Shown here piece after piece: positions 31,082-40,094 of a DNA stretch of 64,000 nucleotides. The position numbers and the translations under genes are program-made. Numbering within the stretch: the stretch's first letter is position 1; every line of letters starts with the position of its first letter. Below the pieces are notes generated by a model, which was given only the letters and a program-made list of their open reading frames with translations, did not search any database and was not told where the DNA came from. Source of the stretch: JAGTRP01 sp035255045 (GTDB lineage Bacteria > Pseudomonadota > Gammaproteobacteria > Burkholderiales > Rhodocyclaceae); NCBI GenBank assembly GCA_035255045.1, contig DATFAA010000019.1, positions 1-64,000 of the forward strand, in the 5' to 3' direction.

Positions 31082-32188
31082 ATGGAAGATTTCGACCGCC
31101 ACCCCGATTCCGGACTGATGCCGTCCCCCCGGAAGGGCCGCGGCACCGCCGCCAACGTCGGGCACCGCTTCGCCGCCACCAGCCGCCAGGCGGAGGACGA
31201 CGGCTGGTGCCGGGAGGAAGAAAGCGCCCCCCGCACCGAGCTGTTCACTGATACGGCGAAGACGGTCATCGCCCGCAACGACTCCCCGGACCTCCCCTTC
31301 GACCAGTCGGCCAACCCCTACCGCGGCTGCGAGCACGGCTGCGTCTACTGCTATGCCCGCCCCACCCATGCCTGGCTGGGCCTTTCCCCGGGGCTCGATT
31401 TCGAGACCAAGATCTTCCACAAGCCGGCGGCTGCCCAGCTGCTGCGCGCCGAGCTCGCGAAGCCCGGCTACCGCTGCTCCCCCATCGCCCTCGGTACCGC
31501 CACCGACGCCTACCAGCCCCTGGAGCGCAAGCTCGGCCTCACCCGGGCCATGCTGGAGGTGCTGCTGGAGACCCGCCACCCGGTGTCGGTGGTGACCAAG
31601 TCCGCCCTCATCACCCGGGACCTCGACCTGTGGGCCGAGCTGGCCAGCCAGGGCCTGGCCCAGGTCTGCGTCTCCCTCACCAGCCTGGACAACGAGCTGT
31701 CCCGCCGCCTGGAGCCCCGGGCCAGCGCTCCCCGGGCCCGCCTGGAGGCCATGGCCCGGCTGGCGGCGGCCGGGGTGCCGGTGGCGGCATTCGCCTCGCC
31801 CCTGATCCCGGCCCTGAACGACAGCGAGCTGGAAAAGCTGCTGGCGGCCGGCAAGGAACACGGCGCCACGGCCGCCGCCTACACCCTGGTGCGCCTGCCC
31901 CATGAGGTGGCGGGGCTGTTCCGGGATTGGCTGGACTGCCACGCCCCCGACAAGGCCGCCCGGGTCATGGGCGTGATCCACGACCTGCGGGGCGGCAAGG
32001 ATAACGACGCCGATTTCGGCAGCCGCATGACCGGCCGCGGCCCCTACGCCAGCCTCATCCGCCAGCGCTTCGAACTCGCCTGCCGGCGCCTCGGCCTCGG
32101 CCGGGACTGGGCGCCCCTGGACTGCAGCCGCTTCCTGCCGCCGGCCCCGCCGGACCCGCCGGCGGCGCGGCAGCTGTCCCTGTTCTAG
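31082..32188 (+). CDS. PA0069 family radical SAM protein
   Basis: A 368-residue radical SAM protein of the PA0069 group, related to spore photoproduct lyase. The 4Fe-4S motif is CEHGCVYCYARP (CxxxCxxC). Other family blocks are SLDFETKIF-like GLDFETKIFHK, IALGTATDAYQPLERKLGLT (20) and VTKSALITRDLDLW. Function is unknown; DNA or nucleotide repair has been proposed for the family. It is divergent from aroG across 55 bp. The last four bases overlap the convergent cytochrome c gene. Confidence 0.9.
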   Translation: MEDFDRHPDSGLMPSPRKGRGTAANVGHRFAATSRQAEDDGWCREEESAPRTELFTDTAKTVIARNDSPDLPFDQSANPYRGCEHGCVYCYARPTHAWLGLSPGLDFETKIFHKPAAAQLLRAELAKPGYRCSPIALGTATDAYQPLERKLGLTRAMLEVLLETRHPVSVVTKSALITRDLDLWAELASQGLAQVCVSLTSLDNELSRRLEPRASAPRARLEAMARLAAAGVPVAAFASPLIPALNDSELEKLLAAGKEHGATAAAYTLVRLPHEVAGLFRDWLDCHAPDKAARVMGVIHDLRGGKDNDADFGSRMTGRGPYASLIRQRFELACRRLGLGRDWAPLDCSRFLPPAPPDPPAARQLSLF

Positions 32189-32841
32189 GGCAGCTGGGTC
32201 AGGTAGTGGGTCAGGGCCGTGATCTCGTCGTTCTTGAGGGGCGCCGTGGCGCTGGCCATGAGGGGATTGTTGCGCTCGCCGGTACGGTCCCGGTAGCGGG
32301 TGATTGAGGTCTGGAGATAGGGCATCTTCTGGCCCGCCAGGCGCGGGATGGTCTCGTTGCCCCGGGCCTGCTCGCCATGGCAGCGGGCGCACAGGCGGCT
32401 GAAGAGATCCTTGCCGCGGCCGACCTGGGCGGCATCGCCCTGCCCCGGCCTGACGGCCGAATTGGCGAAGTAGAGGGCGATCTGCATGCGCTCCTCCTCC
32501 TTCAGCACCTTGATCATGCCCTGCATGAACTGGTCCTTGCGCTCGCCGGCGCCGAACTTGCGGATCTGCTCGAGGAGATAGGAGGGGTTCTGGCCGGCCA
32601 GGTTGGGCACGTCGGGAGTCTTGCTGTTGCCGTCCTCGCCATGACAGTTGGCGCAGAAGAAGCTGGCCTTGCGGCCTGCCTCCACCGCCGCCTTGAGGGC
32701 GGCCGGGTCGGCTGCCACCGCCTTCAGCCGGTCGTGCATGGGGGAAGGCGGCACGCCGGGGACCTGGGCCGGGGCGGCAGGCGCGCCCCACGCTGCCGAA
32801 CAGAAAACCAGCAGGCAGAAGGCTGTCCGCACCTTGCTCAT
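32185..32841 (-). CDS. Periplasmic diheme cytochrome c (c4-like)
   Basis: A 218-residue secreted diheme cytochrome. Signal peptide residues 1-19, then CANCH at 63-67 and CARCH at 151-155, each in a cytochrome-c-553/c4-like half with downstream methionines (for example MQGMIKVL and PLMASATAPL) as candidate axial ligands. It should carry electrons between the bc1 complex and terminal oxidases or reductases. GGAGGACAT precedes the ATG. TTGATAATTACC occurs upstream but matches only one half of an FNR box. Confidence 0.9.
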   Translation of the reverse strand: MSKVRTAFCLLVFCSAAWGAPAAPAQVPGVPPSPMHDRLKAVAADPAALKAAVEAGRKASFFCANCHGEDGNSKTPDVPNLAGQNPSYLLEQIRKFGAGERKDQFMQGMIKVLKEEERMQIALYFANSAVRPGQGDAAQVGRGKDLFSRLCARCHGEQARGNETIPRLAGQKMPYLQTSITRYRDRTGERNNPLMASATAPLKNDEITALTHYLTQLP

Positions 32842-32934
32842 ATGTCCTCCAATGCACCCGGATCCCGGTAATTATCAACCGGGCATGATACTCCACCCCG
32901 TCAGGCCCGACAAAGGCGCCGGCGGGAAAGAAGG

Positions 32935-33720
32935 CTAGCGGGCGGCGCCTTTTTCGTAGAGGCCGACGAGGTTCTCCATTTCCTCCAGGATGCGCTCGCT
33001 GGCGGAGGCGACCACGAGGGCGGAGCGCTTGTCCCGGACATTGCGGGGGTCGAGGGCGCTCTGGAAGAAAATCCACTGCTGCTGCACCAGCTCCAGGCCT
33101 TCCCGAATCCGGGGCGCCTTGGCGCCGGCCGCCGCCAGTTCCTGCTGGGCGCCGTCGAATTCCCGGCGGGACTTCTCCAGCTCGGCGGCGCTGGCGGCGT
33201 CGCCCACTCCCCAGACCAGGGCCTGGTAATACTTGGCCATGCGCTGGGACAGCATGCGCTGGCGGCCGGCCATGTCGGTCAGGCGGCCGGCGGCGGTGCC
33301 GGCCTGCCTTTCCAGCAGGGCCGTCGCCCGCTGGGCCAGGGCCAGAACCCCCTCGGAGGCCTCCAGCACCCGCCTGCCGCTCTCCGGCGATGGGGAGGCG
33401 GCGAGCAGGAGGTCCTTGTAGGCCAGCCAGGAGCGTCCCAGCTTGTCGTAGGTGTCGCGGATTTCGGCGGTGGGGGCGTAGCGCTTGAGGTCCGCCAGCT
33501 GGCGGTCGAAGAGGTCCACCGAGGCGGCGAGGACCTTCCTGGAGCGCTCCACGTCCACCTCCAGGCCGAGCTGGAAATAGGCCTTGGCCATGCGCTGGGA
33601 CAGCATGCGCTGGCGCCCCGCCTTGTTGATGGCCGAGTGGATGTCGGTGATCTCCGCCCCGGCCTCGCCCGTCGCCAGGACGAGAAAAAATGCCAGGACG
33701 ATACTCCAGATGCCCTTCAT
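32935..33720 (-). CDS. Periplasmic protein with two PilJ-type (type IV pili chemoreceptor N-terminal) domains
   Basis: A 261-residue secreted protein made of a signal peptide (1-22) and two PilJ-like helical sensor repeats. The signature AGRQRMLSQRMAK occurs twice, at residues 34-46 and 151-163. No transmembrane or HAMP/MCP part follows, so this is a free sensor domain, probably a periplasmic ligand-binding or accessory protein. The ATG at 33718-33720 is preceded by GAGG, and both lie inside a perfect hairpin (see separate entry). It follows tldD on the same strand by 81 bp. Confidence 0.85.
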   Translation of the reverse strand: MKGIWSIVLAFFLVLATGEAGAEITDIHSAINKAGRQRMLSQRMAKAYFQLGLEVDVERSRKVLAASVDLFDRQLADLKRYAPTAEIRDTYDKLGRSWLAYKDLLLAASPSPESGRRVLEASEGVLALAQRATALLERQAGTAAGRLTDMAGRQRMLSQRMAKYYQALVWGVGDAASAAELEKSRREFDGAQQELAAAGAKAPRIREGLELVQQQWIFFQSALDPRNVRDKRSALVVASASERILEEMENLVGLYEKGAAR

Positions 33721-33769
33721 AGAGTCCTCGGAAAATTGCGGCAAAGCCCGCAATTCTGGAGGACTCTAT
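33719..33769 (-). promoter_or_regulatory. Leader hairpin burying the ribosome binding site and start of the PilJ-domain gene
   Basis: In the mRNA sense, ATAGAGTCCTC (33769-33759) pairs perfectly over 11 bp with GAGGACTCTAT (33729-33719). The latter contains the GAGG ribosome binding site and the AT of the ATG. Inside is a second stem, AATTGCGG (33755-33748) with CCGCAATT (33741-33734), around a short loop. No T-run follows, so this is not a normal terminator for tldD. It looks like a translational control element. Confidence 0.7.
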
Positions 33770-33801
33770 TCAAACGGTCTATGACAATTGTTAATCGCCG
33801 G

Positions 33802-35250
33802 TCAGCCGGTGCCGCCTACGGTCAGGCCGTCGATGCGCAGGGTGGGCTGGCCGACGCCCACCGGCACGCTCTGGCCGTCCTTGCCGCAGGTGCCGACGCC
33901 GGGGTCGAGCCTCATGTCGTTGCCGATCATGGAGACCTTGGTGAGGGCGTCGGGGCCGTTGCCGATCAGGGTCGCCCCCTTGATGGGCTGGGTCACCTTG
34001 CCGTCCTCGATGAGGTAGGCCTCGGACATGGAGAAGACGAACTTGCCGTTGGTGATGTCCACCTGGCCGCCGCCGAAATTGGCGGCGAAGATGCCCTTCT
34101 TCACCGACCGGATGATCTCCTGGGGGTCGTGCTGGCCGGCCAGCATGGTGGTGTTGGTCATGCGCGGCAGGGGCAGGTGGGCGAAGGATTCGCGGCGGCC
34201 GTTGCCGGTCGGGGCCACGCCCATGAGGCGGGCGTTGAGAGAGTCCTGCATGTAGCCCTTGAGGATGCCGTCCTCGATCAGCACGGTGCGCTGGGTCGGG
34301 TTGCCCTCGTCGTCGATGTTCAGGGAGCCGCGGCGGTCCGGGATGGTGCCGTCGTCCACCACGGTGACGCCGGGGGCCGCCACCCGCTGGCCGACGCGGC
34401 CGGAGAAGGCGGAGCTGCCCTTGCGGTTGAAGTCCCCTTCCAGGCCGTGGCCGATCGCCTCGTGGAGCAGGATGCCGGGCCAGCCGGGGCCGAGGACCAC
34501 GGTCATCTGGCCGGCCGGGGCCGGGATGGCGCCGAGGTTGGTGGTCGCCTGATGGACCGCCTCCCGGGCGTAGCGCTCCAGGATCTCGTCGCTGAAATAG
34601 CCGTAGTCGAAGCGACCGCCGCCGCCGGCGCTGCCCTGCTCTCGCCGGCCGTTGTCGTCGATGATGACCGACACCGAGCAGCGCACCAGGGGCCGCACGT
34701 CGGCCGCCAGGCGCCCGTCCGAGCCGGCCACCAGGATGACTTCGTACTCGCCAGCGAGGGAGGCCACCACCTGGGAGACCCGGGGGTCCGCCGCCCGGGC
34801 GAAGCGCTCCAGGCGCTCCAGGAGGCTGACCTTGGCTTCCGGCGCCAGGGAATCGAGGGGGTCATGGGTGCCGTAGAGCCGCACGGCCCTGCCCTGCCCC
34901 GCCCGCATGACCGGCAGCGAGCCGCTCTGGCCGGACGCGGCGATGGCCCGCACGGCGCCGGCGGCGTCGGTGAGGGCCCGGGCGCTGATGTCGTCGGAGT
35001 AGGCAAAGGCGGTCTTCTCGCCGCTGGAAGCCCGCACCCCGACCCCCTGGTCGATGGAGAAGCTGCCGGACTTGACGATGCCCTCGTCCAGGCTCCAGGC
35101 CTCGGAGCGGCAGTACTGGAAATAGAGGTCGGCGTAGTCCACGCCGTGCTTCATGATTTCGCCGAAGGTCCGGGACAGGTTGGCTTCGACCAGATCGAAG
35201 GGCTTGAGGAGGAGCTTCTCGGCTTGCGCCAGGGCGCTGTTCTGTTTCAT
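33802..35250 (-). CDS. tldD: Metalloprotease TldD
   Basis: The TldD half of the TldD/TldE (PmbA) protease that trims peptides such as antitoxin CcdA and microcin B17 precursors. The 482-residue protein has the zinc motif HEAIGHGLEGD (HExxxH) and the C-terminal NTTMLAGQHDPQEIIRSVKK (20) region. Order yhdP - nitrilase - tldD is conserved (E. coli has rng-yhdP-tldD). The partner pmbA is not in the window. Confidence 0.95.
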   Translation of the reverse strand: MKQNSALAQAEKLLLKPFDLVEANLSRTFGEIMKHGVDYADLYFQYCRSEAWSLDEGIVKSGSFSIDQGVGVRASSGEKTAFAYSDDISARALTDAAGAVRAIAASGQSGSLPVMRAGQGRAVRLYGTHDPLDSLAPEAKVSLLERLERFARAADPRVSQVVASLAGEYEVILVAGSDGRLAADVRPLVRCSVSVIIDDNGRREQGSAGGGGRFDYGYFSDEILERYAREAVHQATTNLGAIPAPAGQMTVVLGPGWPGILLHEAIGHGLEGDFNRKGSSAFSGRVGQRVAAPGVTVVDDGTIPDRRGSLNIDDEGNPTQRTVLIEDGILKGYMQDSLNARLMGVAPTGNGRRESFAHLPLPRMTNTTMLAGQHDPQEIIRSVKKGIFAANFGGGQVDITNGKFVFSMSEAYLIEDGKVTQPIKGATLIGNGPDALTKVSMIGNDMRLDPGVGTCGKDGQSVPVGVGQPTLRIDGLTVGGTG

Positions 35251-35260
35251 TCAGACTCCA

Positions 35261-36076
35261 TCAGAGACGACGGTGGGCGAGTGCCGGCAGGCTCTCGCGG
35301 ATTTCGGCGATGCGGCGGTGATCGAGGTCGGCGATCACCACGCCCGGCCCCTTCAGCTTGCGATCCAGGATTTCGCCCCAGGGATCGACGATCATGCTGT
35401 TGCCGTGGGTCATGCGACCATTGGGATGCAGGCCGCCCTGTCCGACCGCCAACAGATAGCATTGGTTCTCGATTGCCCGGGCCCGCAGCAGGATTTCCCA
35501 GTGGGCCCGGCCGGTGGTTTCGGTGAAGGCCGCCGGCACCAGGATCAGGTCCACCGGCGCCAGGGCCCGGTACAGCTCCGGGAAACGCAGATCGTAACAG
35601 ATGGACAGCGCCACCCGGCCGAAGGGCGTGTCCACCACCACCGGCTCCTTGCCGGCCTCGATGAAGGCGGCCTCGTCGTAGCGCTCCTCCCCCTTCTGGA
35701 AGCCGAACAGGTGGATCTTGTCGTAGCGGGCGACACAGCGGCCCTGCGGGTCGAAAGCCAGGCTGGAATTGCGCATCTTGTCCGGCCCGCTCGCCTCCAG
35801 GGGGATGGAGCCGGCGAACAGCCAGATGCCGTGGCGGCGGGCGGTCTGCGCCAGCCAGTCCTGGACCGGGCCGCGGCCGAAGGCTTCCCGGGCCCGCACC
35901 CGGTCGGCATCGGCGGCGCCGATGATGGGGAAGTATTCGGGCAGGACCGCCAGTTGGGCGCCCTGGGCCACCGCCTCCTCCACCAGGCGGCCGGCGACGG
36001 CCAGGTTGTCCGCCACCTGCGGGCCGGAAACCATCTGCAGGGCGGCGATGCGGCAGTTCTGGAGATTCGGACTCAT
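35261..36076 (-). CDS. Carbon-nitrogen hydrolase (nitrilase superfamily, Nit1/omega-amidase-like)
   Basis: A 271-residue amidase with the Glu-Lys-Cys triad: glutamate in LAVLPEYFP, lysine in RYDKIHLFGF and cysteine in ALSICYDLRFPEL. This subgroup includes deaminated-glutathione amidase (Nit1), which is a plausible metabolite-repair role. The ATG overlaps the yhdP stop (ATGA), so it is translated after yhdP. tldD begins 10 bp downstream. Confidence 0.9.
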   Translation of the reverse strand: MSPNLQNCRIAALQMVSGPQVADNLAVAGRLVEEAVAQGAQLAVLPEYFPIIGAADADRVRAREAFGRGPVQDWLAQTARRHGIWLFAGSIPLEASGPDKMRNSSLAFDPQGRCVARYDKIHLFGFQKGEERYDEAAFIEAGKEPVVVDTPFGRVALSICYDLRFPELYRALAPVDLILVPAAFTETTGRAHWEILLRARAIENQCYLLAVGQGGLHPNGRMTHGNSMIVDPWGEILDRKLKGPGVVIADLDHRRIAEIRESLPALAHRRL

Positions 36077-39000
36077 TGCTTGGCCTCCTCGGGTTTGGGC
36101 AAGGGCGCCGGCGCCGCGGTTTCCTGGACCGACTGCCCGACCTTTTCCATCTTCGGGTCGGTCCACGTGCCGGTGACGTGGTACTGGAAGCTGAAAATCT
36201 TGTTCAAGGGATTCTGCAGCAGCTTGTTGGCCACCACCGCCGCCGCCCCCACCACCGGATGGGCCATGAGCAGGGCCCCCACCGACACGGCGCTGCCCAT
36301 TTCCGGCTGCACGGTGACCAGCATGTCCTGGGTCTCGTTCTTGAGGTCGGCCTGGCCCTTCATGAGGATGCGGGCGGCCGGGCCGTCGATCTTGAGGTCG
36401 TCCACGGTGCGCATGATGCCGTTCCGGACCGCCAGGCGGGCGTCGATGCTGTCGAAGGCGAAGCCCTCGCTGAAGACGTCGCGGAAATCCAGGGTCAGCC
36501 GCCGGGGCAGGGACTGCAGGGAGAGGAGTCCGAGGAGCTTGCCGATGCCCGGGTCCACCTTGGCGAACTGGCCCTTGCCGGCCGCCAGGGTGAGGTCGCC
36601 GCTCAGGGTCGGGTAGTGGATGGAGGTCAGCGCCCCCTCCCAGGCCAGGTCGCCGCTCAGCCGGGCGGTGCCCCGCCGGATGGTCCCCGGGTAGCCCAGG
36701 CGGTCGAGGAGCTTGCCGGCGTCCGAGGCCGTCAGCTCGAAATTGAGCCGGGTGCGGTGGTTGCCGACGCTGCTCCACTGGCCCTTGCCCTTGAGGTTGC
36801 CGTCCGGGTTGCTGAGGCCGATGGTGTCCAGGTGCCAGACACCGGCGTCGTTGTGGGCCTTGAGTTCCAGGCGCCCCAGGCGCTTCTCGCCGAGGGCGAA
36901 GTCCGCCACCCGGATGTCCATGCCCGGCAGGGAATCCAGCACTTCCCGGGCTCCCGAATCGACCTTGGCCTCGCTCGGCAGGGCCAGGCGCTTGAAGTCC
37001 GCCTGCACCCAGCCGCCGGCCGCCTCCCGCCAGAAGATGTCCCCCGCCGCCTCCTTGGTGGACAGGCCGATCTGCCAGCCCCCTTCCCGGGGCCGCAGCT
37101 GCATTTCCACATTGGCGTAGTCCCGGTTCATGAGGCGCATGGCGGCCGTCTTGACGTTGATGTGGCTGACCAGGCCGGCGGCGCCGGCCCCGCCCTGGCC
37201 GCCGCCGTTGCCATTGCCGCCGCCGGCCATGGCCTGGCGCCAGAAATCCAGATCCAGGCGCGGCACCGACACCTGGGCCGCCACGCCCTTTTCGGGCAGG
37301 CTGGGCAGGGCGTCGCCCACCGCCAGGGCGCCCCGCTCCAGGACCATGGCCTCGCCCTCCTGGCGGCGCACCAGCAGGGCTTCCGCCGCCTTGCCCAGGG
37401 TCACCCGGATCTGGTCCCGGGGCAGGCCGTCCCGGTAGTAGTTGTCCGGCAGGTTCTTCTTCTCGAAGCGCAGGGGCAGGATTGATCCTGCCGTCTTGTT
37501 GAGGGGCTCGGGCAGGCTGGAGGAAATGCCGGCGAGGCCGGATTCCACCACGAAATCGGCCGATTTCTTCCGCACCCGCACTTCGCCCTTCCAGGCCGTG
37601 CCGCCGGTCACGTAGTCGAGGAGGGGCAGGTCGAGATGACGCCGCACCTCCCGCATGTTGGCATTGCCGCCCATGGCCACCGTCACCCGGTCGCCCTCGT
37701 TCTTCACTGCCAGGCGCATGGGGCCGCCCAGGACGTAGCCGGTGATCTCCGGGGCGCTCAGGGAATTCTCGGTGAACCTGAGGCGGCCGTTGACCTGGGT
37801 CACCGGCGGCAGGCCGGGCAGCACCGTCACCAGATTGTTGTGGAACTGGTACTCGCCCCGGATGCGGGTATCGGGGATGCGCTGCAGGGGCATGTCGAGG
37901 GCCAGGTCCAGGCGGCCGCTGCCGCCGGCCCGCATGTCCTCGGTGAAATTGTCGATCTTCTCGCCCACCGGGCTGAGGTCGATAAAGCGCAGGAATTCCG
38001 CCGTCGGCCCCGTCACCTGGCCCTTGACCAGGAGCATCTGCTCCCGCGCCTCGAAATCGGGGATTTCCACCGTCACGGGCCCGATGCGGGTGCCCAGGAT
38101 GCCGCCCTGGTGGGCTTCGACCCTCATGCCGATGCCGAAGCTCATGTCGCCGCTGATGCCCTCGATGGGCGGCCAGTCCGGGGCGTAGTCGATCTTCACG
38201 CCGTGGGCCTTGGCGGTGACCAGGAACTGCCCCTTGCCCTTGTCCCGGAAAGGGAAGTCCTTGAGGTCGCCCTTGAGGACCAGCCTGGCGTCGCTGGCGG
38301 TGCCCTCGACGATGCCCCGGCGCAGCCAGTTGCGGGCGTCGGCGCTGACCACCGCCGGCATGTAGCGCCACACCGCCCGGCCGTCGGCCCGGCTGAGGGT
38401 GGCGGTGAGGTCGATCGTGCCGGGGCCCTCGCCGCCGAAGTGGTACAGGCCCTTGGCCGAGCCGGCGGCGTCGGTGCCGGAGAAATCGACCCGGTCCAGG
38501 CGCACGTCCAGGTTCTTGCCGTCCACCACCCAGGCCGCCCGGGCCTTGAGGCTGCCCAGGGCGAGATGGGGCTCGGGGAAGACCGCCGGCAGATCGAGCC
38601 CGGCATCCCGGGAATCGAGCTTGAGGCTGCCGCCCTTGTCGCTGGCGTCCACCTCGCCGGACAGGCCGCTGGCCCCGGGGACGTAACCCGCCGCCTTGAC
38701 CCCCAGGCCGTCGAAGCCGGCCCGCAGGGCGTAGCGGTTCAGCTGGCCGGCCTCGGCCTCCCAGCTGGCCTTGAGGTCGGCGATCCGGCCGGTCGGCTGA
38801 TGGGTGGCCAGCAGCTCCCGGCTGCGGGCATCCATGGGCAGGTAGTTGGCCAGGCGGTCGAGGGCGTCCAGGTCCAGGAGGTTGGCGGTGGCGCTGCCGC
38901 TCCAGCGCCCGCTCTGGGCATCGTGGCGCCAGCGCAGGTGAAAATCGGTGGGGGAGATGCGGATGCCGTCCAGGGACTGGAGCTCGACCTTGCTGCCGGC

Positions 39001-39990
39001 GAGATCCCATTCGTCGGCCTGGTAGCGGGCCTCCAGCCGGCCCCGCATGTTGGCCAGGTCGAGCACGGGGACGGTCTGGCCGAGGCGGATGCGCAGATCC
39101 TCCAGGGCCACGTCGGTGGTCACATGGCCCTGGCCGTGCTCCCAGTCGCCCCAGACCCGCAGGGCGCCCCGGCCCTGGGGCAGGTGGACCGGGTAGTCCA
39201 CCCAGTCCCGCCAGCCGGCCAGGTCGGCGTACTGGAGTTCCAGGAAAAGGCGGCCGGAAACCTGGTCCATGGCCTCCGCCGGGTTGCCCCGGAACTCGCC
39301 CCGCAGGTCGATGCGGGAGGCCAGGTGGGCCGGCGGCACGGCGGAGAAGCCGAACCGGTGGCGGCTACCCCGGTTGTCGAGGCCGAACTGCAGGTCCTCC
39401 AGCACCAGGGGCGGGGCGTTCCGGAGGGCATCCTCCCAGACGATGATGGCGTCCCGGATGCGGATGTGGGGCTGGGCCAGGACCCATTCCATGAGGCGCG
39501 GGTCGGTCTCCCCCTCGGCCTCGACCCCGGCCACGGAGATGCGCCCGCTGGCGTCCCGCCGCACATTGAGGGTCGGCCCTTCGACCGCCAGGAGGTCGAG
39601 GGTGGGCTCCAGGCGCCACAGGGTCTGCCAGGAAAGCACACTGTCCACCCGCTCGAAGGCGAAGGCCTGCCGCCCCTGGCGGTCGGAGACCACCACGTCC
39701 GACAGGGTCAGGTGGGGCTTGAGGCCGTCCCAGCCGGCCTCGATGCGGCCGATGCTCACCGGCAGGCCGATGGCCTGGCCGACGGTCTGCTCGATGGTGG
39801 CCTGGTACTGGCCGATGTTGGGCAGGACGGCGTAGCGCAGGGCCAGGATGAGGCCGGCGAAGGCGAAATAGGCCGCCACCAGGGCCCAGCCCACCACGCC
39901 CAGGAGGCGACGGACGGCCTGGCGGGCGAGCAGGGGCCACAACCAGCGCAGCCGATAATAAAAGCCGTGGCGAAGCTCCTGCTTATCCAC
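36073..39990 (-). CDS. yhdP: YhdP family AsmA-like lipid-transport protein
   Basis: A 1305-residue envelope protein anchored by one N-terminal membrane helix (about residues 27-50, LGVVGWALVAAYFAFAGLIL) with a long periplasmic beta-rich body. In E. coli, YhdP with TamB and YdbH bridges the periplasm and carries phospholipids to the outer membrane. Family features are the DUF3971 region in the middle and the AsmA-like end before KMEKVGQSVQETAAP. Length fits the family (about 1270). It is divergent from glnE and heads yhdP - nitrilase - tldD. Confidence 0.92.
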   Translation of the reverse strand: MDKQELRHGFYYRLRWLWPLLARQAVRRLLGVVGWALVAAYFAFAGLILALRYAVLPNIGQYQATIEQTVGQAIGLPVSIGRIEAGWDGLKPHLTLSDVVVSDRQGRQAFAFERVDSVLSWQTLWRLEPTLDLLAVEGPTLNVRRDASGRISVAGVEAEGETDPRLMEWVLAQPHIRIRDAIIVWEDALRNAPPLVLEDLQFGLDNRGSRHRFGFSAVPPAHLASRIDLRGEFRGNPAEAMDQVSGRLFLELQYADLAGWRDWVDYPVHLPQGRGALRVWGDWEHGQGHVTTDVALEDLRIRLGQTVPVLDLANMRGRLEARYQADEWDLAGSKVELQSLDGIRISPTDFHLRWRHDAQSGRWSGSATANLLDLDALDRLANYLPMDARSRELLATHQPTGRIADLKASWEAEAGQLNRYALRAGFDGLGVKAAGYVPGASGLSGEVDASDKGGSLKLDSRDAGLDLPAVFPEPHLALGSLKARAAWVVDGKNLDVRLDRVDFSGTDAAGSAKGLYHFGGEGPGTIDLTATLSRADGRAVWRYMPAVVSADARNWLRRGIVEGTASDARLVLKGDLKDFPFRDKGKGQFLVTAKAHGVKIDYAPDWPPIEGISGDMSFGIGMRVEAHQGGILGTRIGPVTVEIPDFEAREQMLLVKGQVTGPTAEFLRFIDLSPVGEKIDNFTEDMRAGGSGRLDLALDMPLQRIPDTRIRGEYQFHNNLVTVLPGLPPVTQVNGRLRFTENSLSAPEITGYVLGGPMRLAVKNEGDRVTVAMGGNANMREVRRHLDLPLLDYVTGGTAWKGEVRVRKKSADFVVESGLAGISSSLPEPLNKTAGSILPLRFEKKNLPDNYYRDGLPRDQIRVTLGKAAEALLVRRQEGEAMVLERGALAVGDALPSLPEKGVAAQVSVPRLDLDFWRQAMAGGGNGNGGGQGGAGAAGLVSHINVKTAAMRLMNRDYANVEMQLRPREGGWQIGLSTKEAAGDIFWREAAGGWVQADFKRLALPSEAKVDSGAREVLDSLPGMDIRVADFALGEKRLGRLELKAHNDAGVWHLDTIGLSNPDGNLKGKGQWSSVGNHRTRLNFELTASDAGKLLDRLGYPGTIRRGTARLSGDLAWEGALTSIHYPTLSGDLTLAAGKGQFAKVDPGIGKLLGLLSLQSLPRRLTLDFRDVFSEGFAFDSIDARLAVRNGIMRTVDDLKIDGPAARILMKGQADLKNETQDMLVTVQPEMGSAVSVGALLMAHPVVGAAAVVANKLLQNPLNKIFSFQYHVTGTWTDPKMEKVGQSVQETAAPAPLPKPEEAKQ

Positions 39991-40003
39991 GCAGACAGCC
40001 GCT

Positions 40004-40073
40004 TTGCCAGAGGATGGGTGAGGTCACTACAATCGCCGGATTGCCGAAAAAAGCGGATTTTAGCCTTTTCGGC
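40004..40073 (+). promoter_or_regulatory. glnE promoter and leader hairpin
   Basis: TTGCCA (40004-40009) and TACAAT (40028-40033) are separated by 18 bases, a good sigma-70 promoter, with transcription expected near 40040. The leader then has GCCGAAAA (40043-40050) and TTTTCGGC (40066-40073), perfect 8-bp arms around a 15-base loop ending 21 bases before the ATG. No T-run follows the second arm, so it is more likely an mRNA structure than a terminator. Confidence 0.5.
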
Positions 40074-40094
40074 CCCCATGGGACCCCAAAATCA

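Noticed and set aside
32880..32895. FNR box ahead of the diheme cytochrome gene
   Set aside because: TTGATAATTACC matches only the first half-site; the TCAA half is missing.
29891..33076. Very long leftward open frame (over 1000 codons)
   Set aside because: It spans several real genes in the wrong frame and has Arg/Gly/Pro-rich shadow composition.
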